Positions 1 through 11,837 of a stretch of 64,000 bases of DNA are shown one piece after another; the first letter of the stretch is position 1, and each line of letters begins with the position of its first letter. The notes beneath the pieces were generated by a model that was not told where the DNA came from, searched no databases, and saw only the letters and a list, made by a program, of their open reading frames with translations. The DNA is from Symsagittifera roscoffensis (lineage: Eukaryota > Xenacoelomorpha > Acoela > Convolutidae). Position numbers and translations under genes: made by a program. The DNA lies in the NCBI RefSeq assembly GCF_963678635.1, contig NC_087064.1, positions 1,767,688 to 1,831,687 of the forward strand, read 5' to 3'.

Positions 1-1740
1 TAGGAAATATCTAAAAAAACAAACGGGTTGGTGGCGGTATCTGGTGATAAGAGAATTGAGTTATTGCCATGAAAAAATGCACATATGCAGCACAATCAAC
101 CCATTTACTAAAATCAGGTCAGTTTGCAGACCTGAGCGTTTGAGTGATTCAGTTTTTCTAAAAACTGAAGAAAAAAACCTTGAAAAAAGAACTACTAGTC
201 TTGAACAAAGGGATGAAGTTACAGATGGGTTATATGCAAGATTGCGCTCAACTGGTTGTCAGCCGGCACGACTTTAAGCTGAAGTACGTGAAAATGATAC
301 ACTACTGTGACATGTACTCTCTCTCCTTGGAAGTTCTTCTGAGAAACTGAATAAAACATTAGCCAGATAATTTGATTAAATCGAAGGTGCAATCATCATT
401 GAGACCAACACTGAAGCAGCTTGGGATATAATAGAGAAAACCAAATTAGACTCTGAAGGGAGTATCAGCTCCTTGTACGTGAAAAGCCTGTACACCACAA
501 TTGTTCCACTTGGGGAGGACCAGGAAATCGCCCGTGAAAAAAAATATTAGACAGGGTGAGCCACCTCATGTGCGAAGAAGTACAATCAAACGCTTTTGGT
601 ACTTGGCTGTTAGTAATGTCTTTCTTAAAAACTTTGCGCAGAAGGATCGATTGGCCATGATTGCATCCTTGGCAGTCATTCTGCCAGACTTTTGGTTGAA
701 ACACTATGAGAAAATTCTGGCTACGGACATGCCTCAAAAAATTGATATGCTAGAAAACATGAACGGAAAAAGCCCAAATAGCAGGGCTATATCCAGAACC
801 AATTTAGGATTGTTGGAAATGATATCATAAAAATCTTGGATGAGGAAAATAAAGGCATATTAGAAAAATTTTGGTTCTGCATGTTGTGCAATGAGAGGCG
901 TGAATGTGAGCTGACCCTAACAGGTTAGAAGCTTTTCCTAGGATAAATAGACGAGATAGTGAGGACTGTAAAAGGCTACTCGAGCGTGTTATTGCATACG
1001 GCCATCAAATTGCACCCCAGTTTACACTTCACAGTTGAAACAACTATTGAGAAAAAAGATTTTGCTTTCATAGAAATAAATATGATTGTAGATGGCAACA
1101 AGCAGGTTAAATGTGGGATGTGCCAAAAACCAACGTCACTCTTCTTTATCTCAGAAAATTTGCACAACTGCATCATAAGAGAAAAATTGCAGAGGGTAAG
1201 TTGCGCAGGGTTTTTAGGAGCACATCTACATGGGAGCTTTGACCCTAAACACTGTTGATCAACAGACAGCGATGGAAGGAAAATCGGTATCCAGAAGGTT
1301 GATCATCCAACGTTGAGCCGGGAACACTAAGCTAAACTCTTGGGGCATAATCAAGACCAACTAAGAGCAAACCTCGGCAACAAATGACAAGTGAGACGAG
1401 AAGCGCCCAATGCTCATGCTTCAACAACGGAAAAATCAGAGCCAATTGTTAGCAAACAAGGTGCGCAAAATCATCAATGTAAAATTGGTATCTGAGACCC
1501 AGAAATTGAAAACCACTCCCTCTTCACTTAAGTCGTCATTTTTGCGTATTCTTAAATCCAATGTGATCCACAAACTATTTTGCTCTGCATGTAATTCCAC
1601 CTATGTTTGACAAACTGTTCGACATTTGGCCACAAGGATTGAGGAATATAAGAAAACGGACACGCTTGTAAGAATACATTTATGTCACCATGGGGAGAAA
1701 GCTACCACTAAAAAATTGAGTTCAGAAAAAAGATTAAAAA
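1..1740 (+). mobile_element. Decayed Penelope-like element 1 (RT and GIY-YIG remnants)
   Basis: Broken coding matter spread over all three + frames. An early Penelope-type RT signature (STGCQPAR, about 225-277) is followed by a stop where the family normally continues with YGL. SLYTTI lies near 484-502, and the late RT block with the QKPT motif at about 1119-1134. A GIY-YIG endonuclease remnant sits at about 1555-1660 (V-I-H-K-L, then S-T-Y-V, stop, Q-T-V-R-H-L). The TGA at 1608-1610 stands where the family has the glycine of YVG, consistent with a single GGA to TGA change. The order RT then GIY-YIG is what is known for endonuclease-bearing Penelope-like elements. Many frameshifts and stops make it inactive. 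The 5' end may lie outside the window, and the 3' limit is approximate. Confidence 0.62.
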
Positions 1741-4430
1741 TGAAGGTAAACGACGTCGTTGGCGTTTTGAACTGATATTAGAAAGGAAATTTGGAGAATA
1801 AAAAATTATTTTTAAAACTTTGATTTGGACACGCATGATTTTTTTCGTAACAATTTTTTTGATGTATTTGAAACGCGCGAAGGGCAGTACGGTGATTTTT
1901 GCTTGTCAGAACAAGACGAGATATTGCACTAAGAAGACACGAAATTACCACTTACAATCGACTGATTATTGAAGCAAAGAAGCCGTACGAGTTGTAATTT
2001 TTGTCCAGCTACAATCGCTACTAGCCCTATTTCACTGATCGGGAAGGTCGAGATCAGGAATTACAACCCTACCGTGAAGTGAAGAAGGCACTTCTTCGGC
2101 GAAGTTGAAGAAAACGTAATCTTCACGAGTTGTGCTCCAAAACTTTACTTTTAGCAATTTCTAGCTTCCTGGAAAGGTTTGAATTTAATTGTTTAAGATC
2201 CAAGTTCATTTTCAGGAAATGATAAGCTACGATATAGGAAAAAAAGCCGGTTCATCTCCCGTTGATGGGGTGATTTTATCTAGTGTACAAAAAATAGTAA
2301 AATTGTAACGTAGTAATGATAGAGTAGCAGCCTTGCTTTTAGGAGTGACCTCTTGGTATGCGGATACTGACACCCAGCCATGAGCTCACTAATTTTGCAT
2401 GTACTTAATTTAATTTGGGTGGTTTGCCTGATAACTTTTGAACAGTAACAATTGTGTCGACCCAATGTTAGGGGAACCACATTTAAATTACTATGGTAGA
2501 GACGGTCAAAAGCACGTAAAGCCAATCGGTTTAGGATTTAACTTTACTTTCTCTCGGTATGTTCTTCCGGGCGAATATTACGTATCTGTTTAATGGCACT
2601 CTTGGGTGTTATTCTTAACAATATGATCAAGAGGTACATTAACTGAAGCCTCCTCTGCTTACAATAAGACTCTTAAAAGACAGCCGGTGGATTGTCCGAA
2701 AGGCGAAAGCTTTCCGGACATCCTGATTTAACTTTTACACAAAATTAACACAAAAAAATAATGTCTCGAGAAGGGCATATTGAATGGCCTTCTTTTCGTT
2801 CCTTAAGCAGTATTTGACCAAAAAGAACTGAAGAACAAAAAACCAATCAAAAACAGTTAATTACCAAAAGAAAAACCAAAAGCAAAAGTTAGCCGAAGAA
2901 ACAAATCAGTAAGAAAATAAAAACACATCAGAAAACACCTTCCCAGACGATATGCGATCCTGTTTTCCTGTTAGATGTTGTTAGATACATTCTTTAATAA
3001 AATAACTGATCATAACGATCAATTTTTAGTGGCTTCTTTTGTACCTGTACTATAGAATTATTTGAGTATTTGAGCATTTAATGCTAATTTTCAACCAATC
3101 CGGAAAGGTCAGGTGATTGAAGAAAAAAATCAACCCAGCAGTGAAAGGAGTAACAGGAAGGGTCATAAAGACAACAGCAATCAGCTGTCGGGTATTAATG
3201 AACTATTTTGTACCATTTTTGATACAGAAAGTACGGCATCATTTTGTGGCGGGCATGACAGTGACTGCACTGAAGTGACCTCTCACCTAATTGCGACTTT
3301 CCGAGTTAAACACTTTATTTGATCATTGAACGGACCCGGATGGGTAAACATTATCATCACTACTTTTTATACTATCCCTATTAAAACTCGTTTTCCACTT
3401 TTCAAAGATACAGACCATCTCTTAAATCACAGTCATGATATTTTGATACCCAACAGAACGAGGTTTTTAAGATATTTCTATTTTTAAAACCAGCAAGCAG
3501 CGCAAAATTAGTGAGCACATCTTATTTTATTTAGCACAGCAGTAAGAACAATCAAAATTAGTCCTGATATCGTTAGAAGAAAATAAGAGTCGCGATCTAA
3601 CTTTTCACAACTTCTCACACTGAAACTTCGATCACAAATGAAATATTTTCAAATTTTTTTTTACATATCGTGATAAAAATTGTTGTTTGGGCAACAAAAA
3701 ATAGCAAGTTGACTGGTTTCAGAACCCGTTTAACATCAATCTTCTTAGTTCAAAAAAAATAGGATTTAAGAAATGTTTTCCTAAACTTTTTCAGCCAAAA
3801 CAGTTTTCATCAGACTTTTTCGGGCTGAAGGGGAAAATACAAAACTTCTGAGCTCAAATTGTTATAATTCAAGCATAAAGGATAGGATTTGAGAAATTTA
3901 AGATAAAAGAAAAAACATGGACGGGACAAAAAATTTTAATATAGACGAAACAAGTTCTGTTTTTTAACTCGAGAACTACTGAAAAAATCCGTCTCTTTGT
4001 GGTGCCATTAGATGGAAAAATTAGCAAACTTCAGCTAAGATTCTTCTCGTTTTTTGCATAGATTAAACGCTGGGAAAAAATTTTAAAAAATTTTGGCAGA
4101 AGGAGCCGGTTTTAAAGATAGACCCTTCGCGCTCTCTTTTCTGAAAGCCTATATACCCGGCAAAAAGGTAGCAACGGTCGTCAACTTAGGCATTTTTAGG
4201 CTGTTTCGGACGACTAGGAAGGCTCAGGGAATTTGAACTAAGCAGTAAGATGGAATAAAGGTTTGCAAAAACACCTCTCCACGTTAGCAGAAAATTGAAA
4301 AAGAGCAACTTAGTTTGGATCCCGTTGGGCCATAATTTGAAACACAGCTGTCTCAGTTCACTAATTTTCAGCAAAAATATCAGTAGAGCTCTATCCGGAA
4401 GGGTCTTGGAAAAAGAAAAATCAGCGAGTT
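1741..4430. other. Unassigned AT-rich DNA
   Basis: No reading frame here has recognisable motifs. It is AT-rich with homopolymer runs. Probably old decayed repeat or intergenic sequence; I see no splice-bounded exon that I can defend. Confidence 0.5.
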
Positions 4431-4672
4431 GACTGTACCCGGAGGGAGGGGTCTTGTTGTTGATTCGACCGAACCGGAGGATTCTTGTTTGTTCGACCGT
4501 ACACGGAGGGTCCCAATCCGGAAGGGTCCTCATTCGACCATACCCGGAGTAGTCTTGATTTTTCGACCGTACCAGGTGTATCGATTTTTCGACCGTACCC
4601 GGAGTGGTCTTGTGTTTCTTACCGCCCCGGAGGGGTCTTGATTTTTTCGACGTGACCCGGAATAGTTCCTGT
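4431..4672. repeat. Degenerate minisatellite, CCGGAG-type unit
   Basis: About eight imperfect head-to-tail units of 27-36 bp with consensus close to TTCGACCGTACCCGGAG followed by GGGTCTTGATTT. Unit starts are visible at each TTCGACC (for example about 4464, 4492, 4536, 4565). A related block (CCGGAAGGGTCTTGG) occurs just upstream at about 4395. The open frames read through this block on both strands are products of the repeat, not genes. Confidence 0.75.
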
Positions 4673-5743
4673 ATATTTGAACTCTTCCTCAACATTTTGT
4701 TTTGTTCAATTGATATGCATTTTGTTTAGAAAAAATTATCACCAAGAAGCACCCTAGGTAAATAAACGGCCAGTGCTATAGCCGAGGAATGTAGGTTGAC
4801 AATATTCTGAAGGCTCCAAAACCGACTTGAATTTTTCTTTAAATTTTGCCGATGTATTCATATAGCGTTGGTATCGCCCTATCCCAGCTATGCAAGGAAC
4901 GTCGCATGACGGAAGAGCCCAGTTTAATTGGCTCCTTTTTTTGTTTTTTTTTTAGTTTTTTCGATAGGGAATTAATTTTAAACAAATTTGCAAGTATGTG
5001 CATCGCTAAGACTTTTACAATAAACTAATCTAAATGACGATAAAACATCAATTTACAAATGTTATTTACAAATTTTTAGCAGAATTTTTACCAAAAAACT
5101 AACCAATCACAGTTGACCTCAAAAACTAATAATTGCATTAAACATTTATTAACCTGTGAATTTAATTGAAAGATTTTCAATTATTTCATCTGGAAGTTTC
5201 CGAGTCATAATTTTAATTTAGACATATAATTTTGTAAATAAAAAATCAAAATATTTTGGGACTAAACTTTTGGTGTCAATTCCCCGCTCCTAAACCTATC
5301 GTGTGTTTTTAAGCCCGGTTTTTTTTCCTGATTTGTATTGCCTCTAGTGTTAACAGTTTTCCTTGTTTGTTAGAACAAAATTTTTATGTTCCTAACTAAC
5401 ATCTGCGTTATTTCCCTCAGTCTGCGTTGCTGGAGGGGGAGTCTTACTCTCTTTTATTCCTCATTTCTAGTGGTCAAAAGACAAATATTTTGTCCGACAT
5501 AGATGGAAGTGTATCCACTACATGGCTGTTTATAAACTACTTGTGACTCGAGGTCATAAAAAAATGCTGAATATAGCGATGGTAACAATGATTGCAGTTT
5601 TCTTGTGGCGGAAACTACTTAAAGTTTGTTAAGTTTTTGTAACGTGTTTGCAAAATATTGCCTTTGCTAATCTGTATAATGCACTATCAGCATTGGGGAA
5701 TTCACATCCTTTGGTGATTCACTTGAAGAACTCCTATCACTGT
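4673..5743. other. Unassigned AT-rich DNA
   Basis: No coding signal, no structured repeat recognised. Long T and A runs around 4930-5110. Confidence 0.45.
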
Positions 5744-7785
5744 TCAGAGACTTGCCCTTACCCTCGATGATTTTGCACAGAGCGTCTGCTGCCAATGTGT
5801 GCACCAATGTTCAGGGTGCTGATTTGTCAGCAATTGCGCCATAATACTTACCATAGCTTTATCAAACTGCTCCCAGATAGATATAATGGTAAACATTTTA
5901 AGTACAGTGCCTCGAATATCTACAGAACTTGTGCAAACTGGGGCGCTGCTCCTATATTTCAACATATTCCCATTATCTGTTGGTTTTTGATACCAATTGC
6001 AGGTTGCACCACTATCCGGCCATACCTTTATGTTCAAATCCAGGAACGGCAAATTCTCCTCTGAATTAGTTTTCTCTAGAGTGAACTGCAGATTTCGATG
6101 AAGAGAATTGACCGCATCGAGCACACAAGTCGGCTTACCTTTAACTGTTCTAACAAGGTCATCCACATACCTGAGGAACATTTTTCTTGTGGAGTATCCC
6201 ACACATTGTTTCTAGCGAGGCAGCAGCTTTTACAATACCAGACTATCTCGGTTATTGATGCGTCTATGTAATCGGATATTTTTCGGCATTTTGGGTGATA
6301 ACACTTTCGACACTCTCGCATTCAACCCTTTTTGATCTATATGTTACTTTCCTGCTGCAACATAGGCACAAACGGCTTTTGTCATCCCATGGCTGTATCT
6401 CCGTGTCTGCCGGTATTTTTTATATTAAAGCAAACTCGTACGCTTTCAGCCATAGGTTTGAGAGATTAAGAGCGACAGAAGTGTCCATTACTAGACCATC
6501 AATTTGCATATATCATGAATCATTATACTTGGAAAATACTTTGCTGACCCCCATATTTAAACACTTTTCCATGGTTGCTCTTTGAATTCTAGGAGGAGAC
6601 TCCAGACTGTACAGCTTCTGTAAGGCAATTTCAATTCCTTCAGAAGAACATTAGTGTATAAAGTTATAACATCAAGAAATATAATGGATTCAACCTGATC
6701 TAGAGCAATATTTTCATTTATCTCTCTGGCATCTTCAGTATGGGTTTCTACATTGGCTTCATCGATGTTGTCAAAAAAATTTTTTGCAGGCGTTCTGTTA
6801 GGATTCTCATTTGAGCAGCTCGGAAGCGATAGTAGTGGACGTAGGGATGTATCATCCTTGTGTACCTTGGCTAAACCGTAACAACCTCATCTCAGAATAT
6901 AATTCATTTTTTATCTTGTCTCTTTTGTTCATGGCAAGTAATTCTTTGTTAATTTCATTCTCAATATTCAGTATCATCTCATTACTGGTTCTCTATTTAC
7001 AGAAATTGAACAGATTGCAACAAAGGTTCCAGTTTTGATTCCTACGTTTGTTTCCTCATTATGCTAAAACAAATCTCTTTATCAAAATTAACATCCAGCA
7101 ATACATTATCTTTGATTTACTTCCTCTTTTTTTTCAACGGTTTGTCTTTTGGCGTTTGCTTTATTTTTCGCATATGCCTTTGCCGCCGTTTCTTATTCAA
7201 ATGAAGTTTCACCGATGTTTTTTGATTTTTAAATTGTGAGAGGAAAATGTCGATATGATCCAAAAAAGATTTTGTTAAATTTGTCTTTAACTGGTTGCTT
7301 CGGACCCATTGACAGCATATCATGAACCCATTCAGACAGTTCAATGTTATCAAGCATTTTAACTGATCGCTCATAAATCCCCACAAGAAGTTTATCTAGT
7401 CTCTCGGACAGTTATTCTATTTTTTTCTATGGTTACCTGATATTGTCTTCAAGCTTGCCTCAACTTGACGCCTCACGAAGAGGAAAATGGATGCCTACCA
7501 CTGTTCGTCGATTTCTTTCTGCACCAGCGATCGCGCTTTCATTATAATCTTCTCATACTTTTTCCTGTCCTCATTAGCCCTAGACGTTTCAATCCTAAGT
7601 AACTTTACTTTAAATTTATGCACAGCTTCGTCCGAAAAAAACCCGTTCTCTTTGTCCGAAGAAAGTTCGGTATTTGATCATTTTTTTTCGGACATTTTGT
7701 CAGAAACTTTAGTCTATTTACAGACAGTTGATTTTTTAAAAAAAAATTTAAATAGTTTAACGCAATTTTCCAAGTTATTTTCATT
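5744..7785 (-). mobile_element. Decayed Penelope-like element 2 (RT)
   Basis: The best-preserved block (5744-6202) contains the RT active-site motif FLRYVDDL (about 6155-6178), then LPFLDLNI and WYQKPT (about 5978-5995), the order typical of Penelope-like RT. Upstream on the same strand, in several frames, are LTLYTNV-like sequence near 6660-6690 and an N-terminal region with ELSEWVHDML near 7310-7345. A lysine-rich basic stretch and a coiled-coil-like stretch lie near 7500-7640. Frameshifts and stops break it throughout. I saw no GIY-YIG domain downstream of the RT, so this copy is either truncated there or of an endonuclease-lacking type. The 5' limit is set by the neighbouring R2-like repeat, which begins at about 7786. 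Confidence 0.65.
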
Positions 7786-9201
7786 TTTTTTTGAGTCAAG
7801 CAGGCAAAAGTACTGTGGTCATTGTTTTGCAGGCCACATTTAATGAAAAACACGAGGCGCAAAGCAAAACAATTTACACTCTCCTTACCCCTGTCATTGA
7901 AGCACAGACTCTTCCTCTGCCTTCAGCTGCTGCTGACGTCTTGCTTTCGCCTTCCCCCGTGTTTGCGAAAGCAAAACCTTTTTTACGAAATTTTCTAAGA
8001 AACTTTTGTCTATATACAAGTACTTGATTTTTTAAAGCACTTTAAATATTCTAAAACAATTTTTCAAGTTAGATTACTTTTTAAGTACTGTGATGATTGT
8101 TTTGCAGTCCACGATTAATGAAAATCACAAGGCATAACGCATCAAGCATTAATCCTACAAGGAGCTAAGGAGTCCTCTACCGTTACATCCCAAAAGTGAT
8201 GCTTACCAACAGCCCGTGGAACGAGCGTCAAACGGAATGTGAGTAGAAGATAAACTCTGCTTTATAAGGGCATTCAGGGTTGAATCTCTCTGCACTTTTG
8301 AGGCAAGAAAGACCAGGCCAACCATCCTCAGTAACGTCTTTTCCGCACACGCATTTTTGCCGTTCGCATATTTTTGAACCCAATCGAAGTCCTATCGCAA
8401 TTCTGAGTTGTTGGTTTGACAGTTTTAACCTTAAACTTTTGCACGGGATAAAGTTCAAACATTGGGAGCCATGTTTATCTTGGAACGCGTTGAATCTTTT
8501 TACGTCCGTTGGTTCGAGTCGTTAAATCAAAACTGCAATTTCGCTGTCAAAAATTGGCTCTGTCCAATTTTTTTGGATTACATTTTCCGGAGCCATTTCT
8601 ATTTTTCCAAGTTCAAACCACGGTTTAAGCGCATCTTCATAGGTTCCATCCACATGCTCCAAACCAAAAATTTAGCTCAAGGCATTTTTCGCTTCTGCTG
8701 CTGAGGCTAAAAAAGCGGGTAAGGCGAGTAGACGAGCGGAAGAAACGCCCAAGCCACCTTTGGCTGCCGGAAGAACTGCTTGTAAAAAATGGTTTTCGTC
8801 CATTTTCAAATTAATGACCCTGCATAACGAATTTCTTATTAATTCGTCGTAGCGTTCCACAAAGTCAGTTTTGCGAAAAACAAGGGCTCGTACGCAAAAA
8901 ATATATGAGTTTCGTTATGCTAGAGCAGTTTTTTAGGAGGTAAAAACCATAGTAGGCGTCTAGTTTCTCAATGACATTGGAGTTTTTTCAAGCTCCTTAA
9001 TTTTTTTTTGGGGAGCATTGTTTTTCCGCAAAGTTCGCCGATTGGAGATCCTAAAATGAGGAGTTCTTCTTTTGTTTTTATGCTCAGGCCGTAAATTTGT
9101 TCCGATTTCAGAATGTTTTAAGGTCCCGGTGTACTACCTTATAGTCGTCGGCTTTATTTCCATCATTTAAAAACTAGATGTTATTTTTCGACTCCAACTG
9201 T
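7786..9201 (-). mobile_element. R2-like non-LTR element, 3' fragment A (tandem duplicate)
   Basis: Collinear with 9219-10692 in the same orientation. On the minus strand it begins in the RT fingers/palm with the degenerate catalytic box FLNDGN and runs through the RT thumb (MERYDELIRNSL, LPAAKGGLGVSSARLL). It then reaches the cysteine motif CVCGKDVTEDGWPGLSC (8228-8458). Relative to fragment B it lacks 53 bp near 8231, which removes the RPDG box of the restriction-like endonuclease. Stops and frameshifts make it a pseudogene. Its 3' end carries the AGCAGGCAAA block (about 7798) that also ends fragment B. Confidence 0.6.
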
Positions 9202-9583
9202 TAGTTTGATTTTTATTTTTTTTTGAGCCAAGCAGGCAAAAAAACTGTGGTCATTGTTTTGCAGGCCACATTTAATGAAAAACACGAGGCGCAAAGCAAA
9301 ACAATTTACACTCTCCTTATCCCTGTCATTGAAGCACAGACTCTTCCTCTGCCTTCAGCTGCTGCTGACGTCTTGCTTTCGCCTTCCCCCGTGTTTGCGA
9401 AAGCAAAATCTTTTTTCAGACATTTTCTAAGAAACTTTTGTCTATAAACAAGTACTTGATTTTTTAAAGCACTTTAAATATTCTAAAACAATTTTTCAAG
9501 TTAGGTTACTTTTTAAGTACTGTGATGATTGTTTTGCAGTCCACGATTAATGAAAATCACAAGGCATAACGCAAAACACTTCA

Positions 9584-10355
9584 TCAAGCATTAATCCTAC
9601 AAGGAGCTAAGGAGTCCTCTACCGTTACATCCCAAAAGTGCTGCTTACCAACAGCCCATGGAACGAGCTTCAAACCGTCTGGTCGCTTCTGATCGGTCCT
9701 GTAGAGGTGTCTTGGTTCTAAAACAGACGGAATGTGAGTAGAAGATAAACTCTGCTTTTTAAGGGCATTCAGGTTTGAATCTCTCTGCACTTTTGAGGCA
9801 AGAAAGACCAGGCCAACCATCCTCAGTAACGTCTTTTCCGCACACGCATTTTTGCCGTTCGCATATTTTTGAACCCAATCGAAGTCCTATCGCAATTCTG
9901 AGTTGTTGGTTTGACAGTTTTAACCTTAAACTTTTGCACGGGATAACGTTCAAACATTGGGAGCCATGTTTATCTTGGAACGCGTTGAATCTTTTTACGT
10001 CCGTTGGTTCGAGTCGTAAAATCAAAACTGCAATTTCGCCGTCAAAAATTGGCTCTGTCCAATTTTTTTATATTTCATTTTCCGGAGCCATTTCTATTTT
10101 TCCAAGTTCAAACCACGGTTTAAGCTCATCTTCATAGGTTCCATCCACATGCTCGAAACCAAAGATTTTGCTCAAGGCATTTTTAGCTTCTACTGCTGAG
10201 TCTAAAAAAGCGGGTAAAGCGAGTAGACGAGCGGAAGAAACGCCCAAGCCACCTTTGGCTGCCGGAAGAACTGCTTGTAAAAATTGGTTTTCGTCCATTT
10301 TCAAATTACTGACCTTGCATAACGAATTTCTTATTAATTCGTCGTAGCGTTCCAC
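9584..10355 (-). pseudogene. R2-like RT thumb, CCHC-type motif and RLE domain (fragment B)
   Basis: Three minus-strand frames joined by indels. 10068-10355 is the RT thumb region. 9759-10025 covers DVKRFNAFQDKHGSQ, AIGLRLGSKICERQKC and CVCGKDVTEDGWPGLSC. 9584-9820 covers SVLEPRHLYRTDQKRPDG and FWDVTVEDSLAP. The histidine expected in the C-x-C...H-x(3-4)-C motif is replaced by Trp-Pro, whereas the right copy (35870) still has histidine. The RPDG and WD boxes are the candidate nuclease residues. Confidence 0.55.
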
Positions 10356-10710
10356 AAAGTCAGTTTTGCGAAAAACAAGGGCTCGTATGCAAAAAATATA
10401 GGAGTTTCGGTATGCTAAAGCAATTTTTCAGGAAGTAAAAACCATAGTAGGCGTCTAGTTTCTCAATGACATCGGAGATTTTTCAAGCTCCTTAATTTTT
10501 TTGTCGAGCATTTTTTTCCGCAAAGTTCGCCGATTGGAGATCCTAAAATGAGGAGTTCTTATTTTGTTTTTATGTTCAGGCCGTAAATTTGTTCCCATTT
10601 CAGAATGTTTTTAAGGTCCCGGTGTACAACCTTATAGTCCTCGGCTATATTTCCATCATTTAAAAACCAGATGTTAATTTTCGACTCCAACTGTTTGACT
10701 AGTGTCTGAA

Positions 10711-11349
10711 TTATTTTGCAAAAAGGATTGGGGTTTCAGGATCACCTGGCTGAGTTCGGTCTTCTGACATTATGACAGAGCTTCCGTAAAAAAGGTAACT
10801 AGGTTTACTATACGCGCAATGGGTGTAATTATACAATTCGGGGCGACTTGAATAAACATGACTCAGCATTGTTTCTCTATTTAGAGAGTTAAAGGCAATC
10901 TTAAAATCATTCTTAAAATCTAGTTTTATAACAGTGCATTTTGGATTGTCGTCGCGTTCAATTAGGTTTCGAAACGAGTGTGCAGCTATTTCTGCTTCTC
11001 GTTTGGTACCGTATCCTACCTGTGTTTTTCCGAAAAAAACTTGTCGCTCGGTGAGGGCATTGCTTCCAGCGCAATTAGACGCAATACGCCTCAGCGTTAT
11101 GCCTATTGCAATCGGTCTCAACCCTCCGTCTATCTTTATGAGGGCGATTAGCTTTAGGCCAAAAAAGAAAGATTTAAGGGGTTCGGGTATTTTGCCATCT
11201 CCAATGAGGTTTATCAGCATAGTAAGCAATTTCAGAAAATTAGGTCCTGCACTGCCATTCGAATTAATAACAAGATCTTTAAAAATTTCAGGAACTATTT
11301 TATCAGGACCTGCTGCTGATCCGTATAGGTCGAAATCGGTCACGACCAA
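10711..11349 (-). pseudogene. R2-like reverse transcriptase, fingers/palm
   Basis: A 212-codon open stretch with non-LTR RT motifs in order: GSAAGPDKIVPEIF, KIDGGLRPIAIGITLRR, TQVGYGTKREAEIAAH, VIKLDFKNDF and, near the end, QPGDPETPILF (family pattern QGDPLGPLLF). It stops at 10711. The next block, carrying the catalytic box in degenerate form (FLND), continues in another frame at about 10692. Therefore inactive. It abuts the N-terminal piece at 11355 in a different frame. Confidence 0.6.
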
Positions 11350-11354
11350 ACTAT

Positions 11355-11837
11355 CTAATTTTTCTGGATTTGGAGCTGCAAATTTGACTCACTGAGATTG
11401 CTTAGACAACAATTTTGATGGTTATCAGTTGAAAAAAGAGCATTTTTGTCATCCGAAGCAGCAAGCTTTATTCCTCTCTTTACATTTCCTTCATCGAGCT
11501 TACTACTTATTAGCTTTATTCTCCGCTCGAGGTCACTCAGAGGCGAGCTTAAAACTTGGGGATGGGTTTTTGGAAGTGACACGTCATTTCTCTCAAAATT
11601 TTTATAAAACAAAGAACTCATGCTTGTGGTCTGTTTGCGACCACTTCTTTTCGGTTGTTCCAAAAAAAACAAGAACGACGTAAAAAAAATTAGCCATTTT
11701 GTAAAATCTTCTACATTGTAGACGATGCAATTTATTTTGTCCGACAGAGTTTCCGCCAAGGGAAGACGCGAGTCTTTTGGTTTTCTCTTGAGTACTCGGA
11801 CATTTGAGATGGCTGTATTAACATAATTGTCTAGCAC
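11355..11837 (-). pseudogene. R2-like element N-terminal region (left palindrome arm)
   Basis: A 160-codon open stretch with no catalytic motif. It is mirrored by 12967-13272 on the + strand (both begin MLDNYVNTAISNVRVLKRKP), with scattered substitutions and indels. Further upstream in the element both arms show a cysteine/histidine cluster (C-C-S-S-x-Y-H) with a stop codon in the same place. That shared lesion suggests the arms came from one already damaged copy. Confidence 0.5.

Noticed and set aside
4186-4695. 169-codon minus-strand open frame
   Set aside because: It spans the minisatellite and has no motif; repeat-driven open frame.
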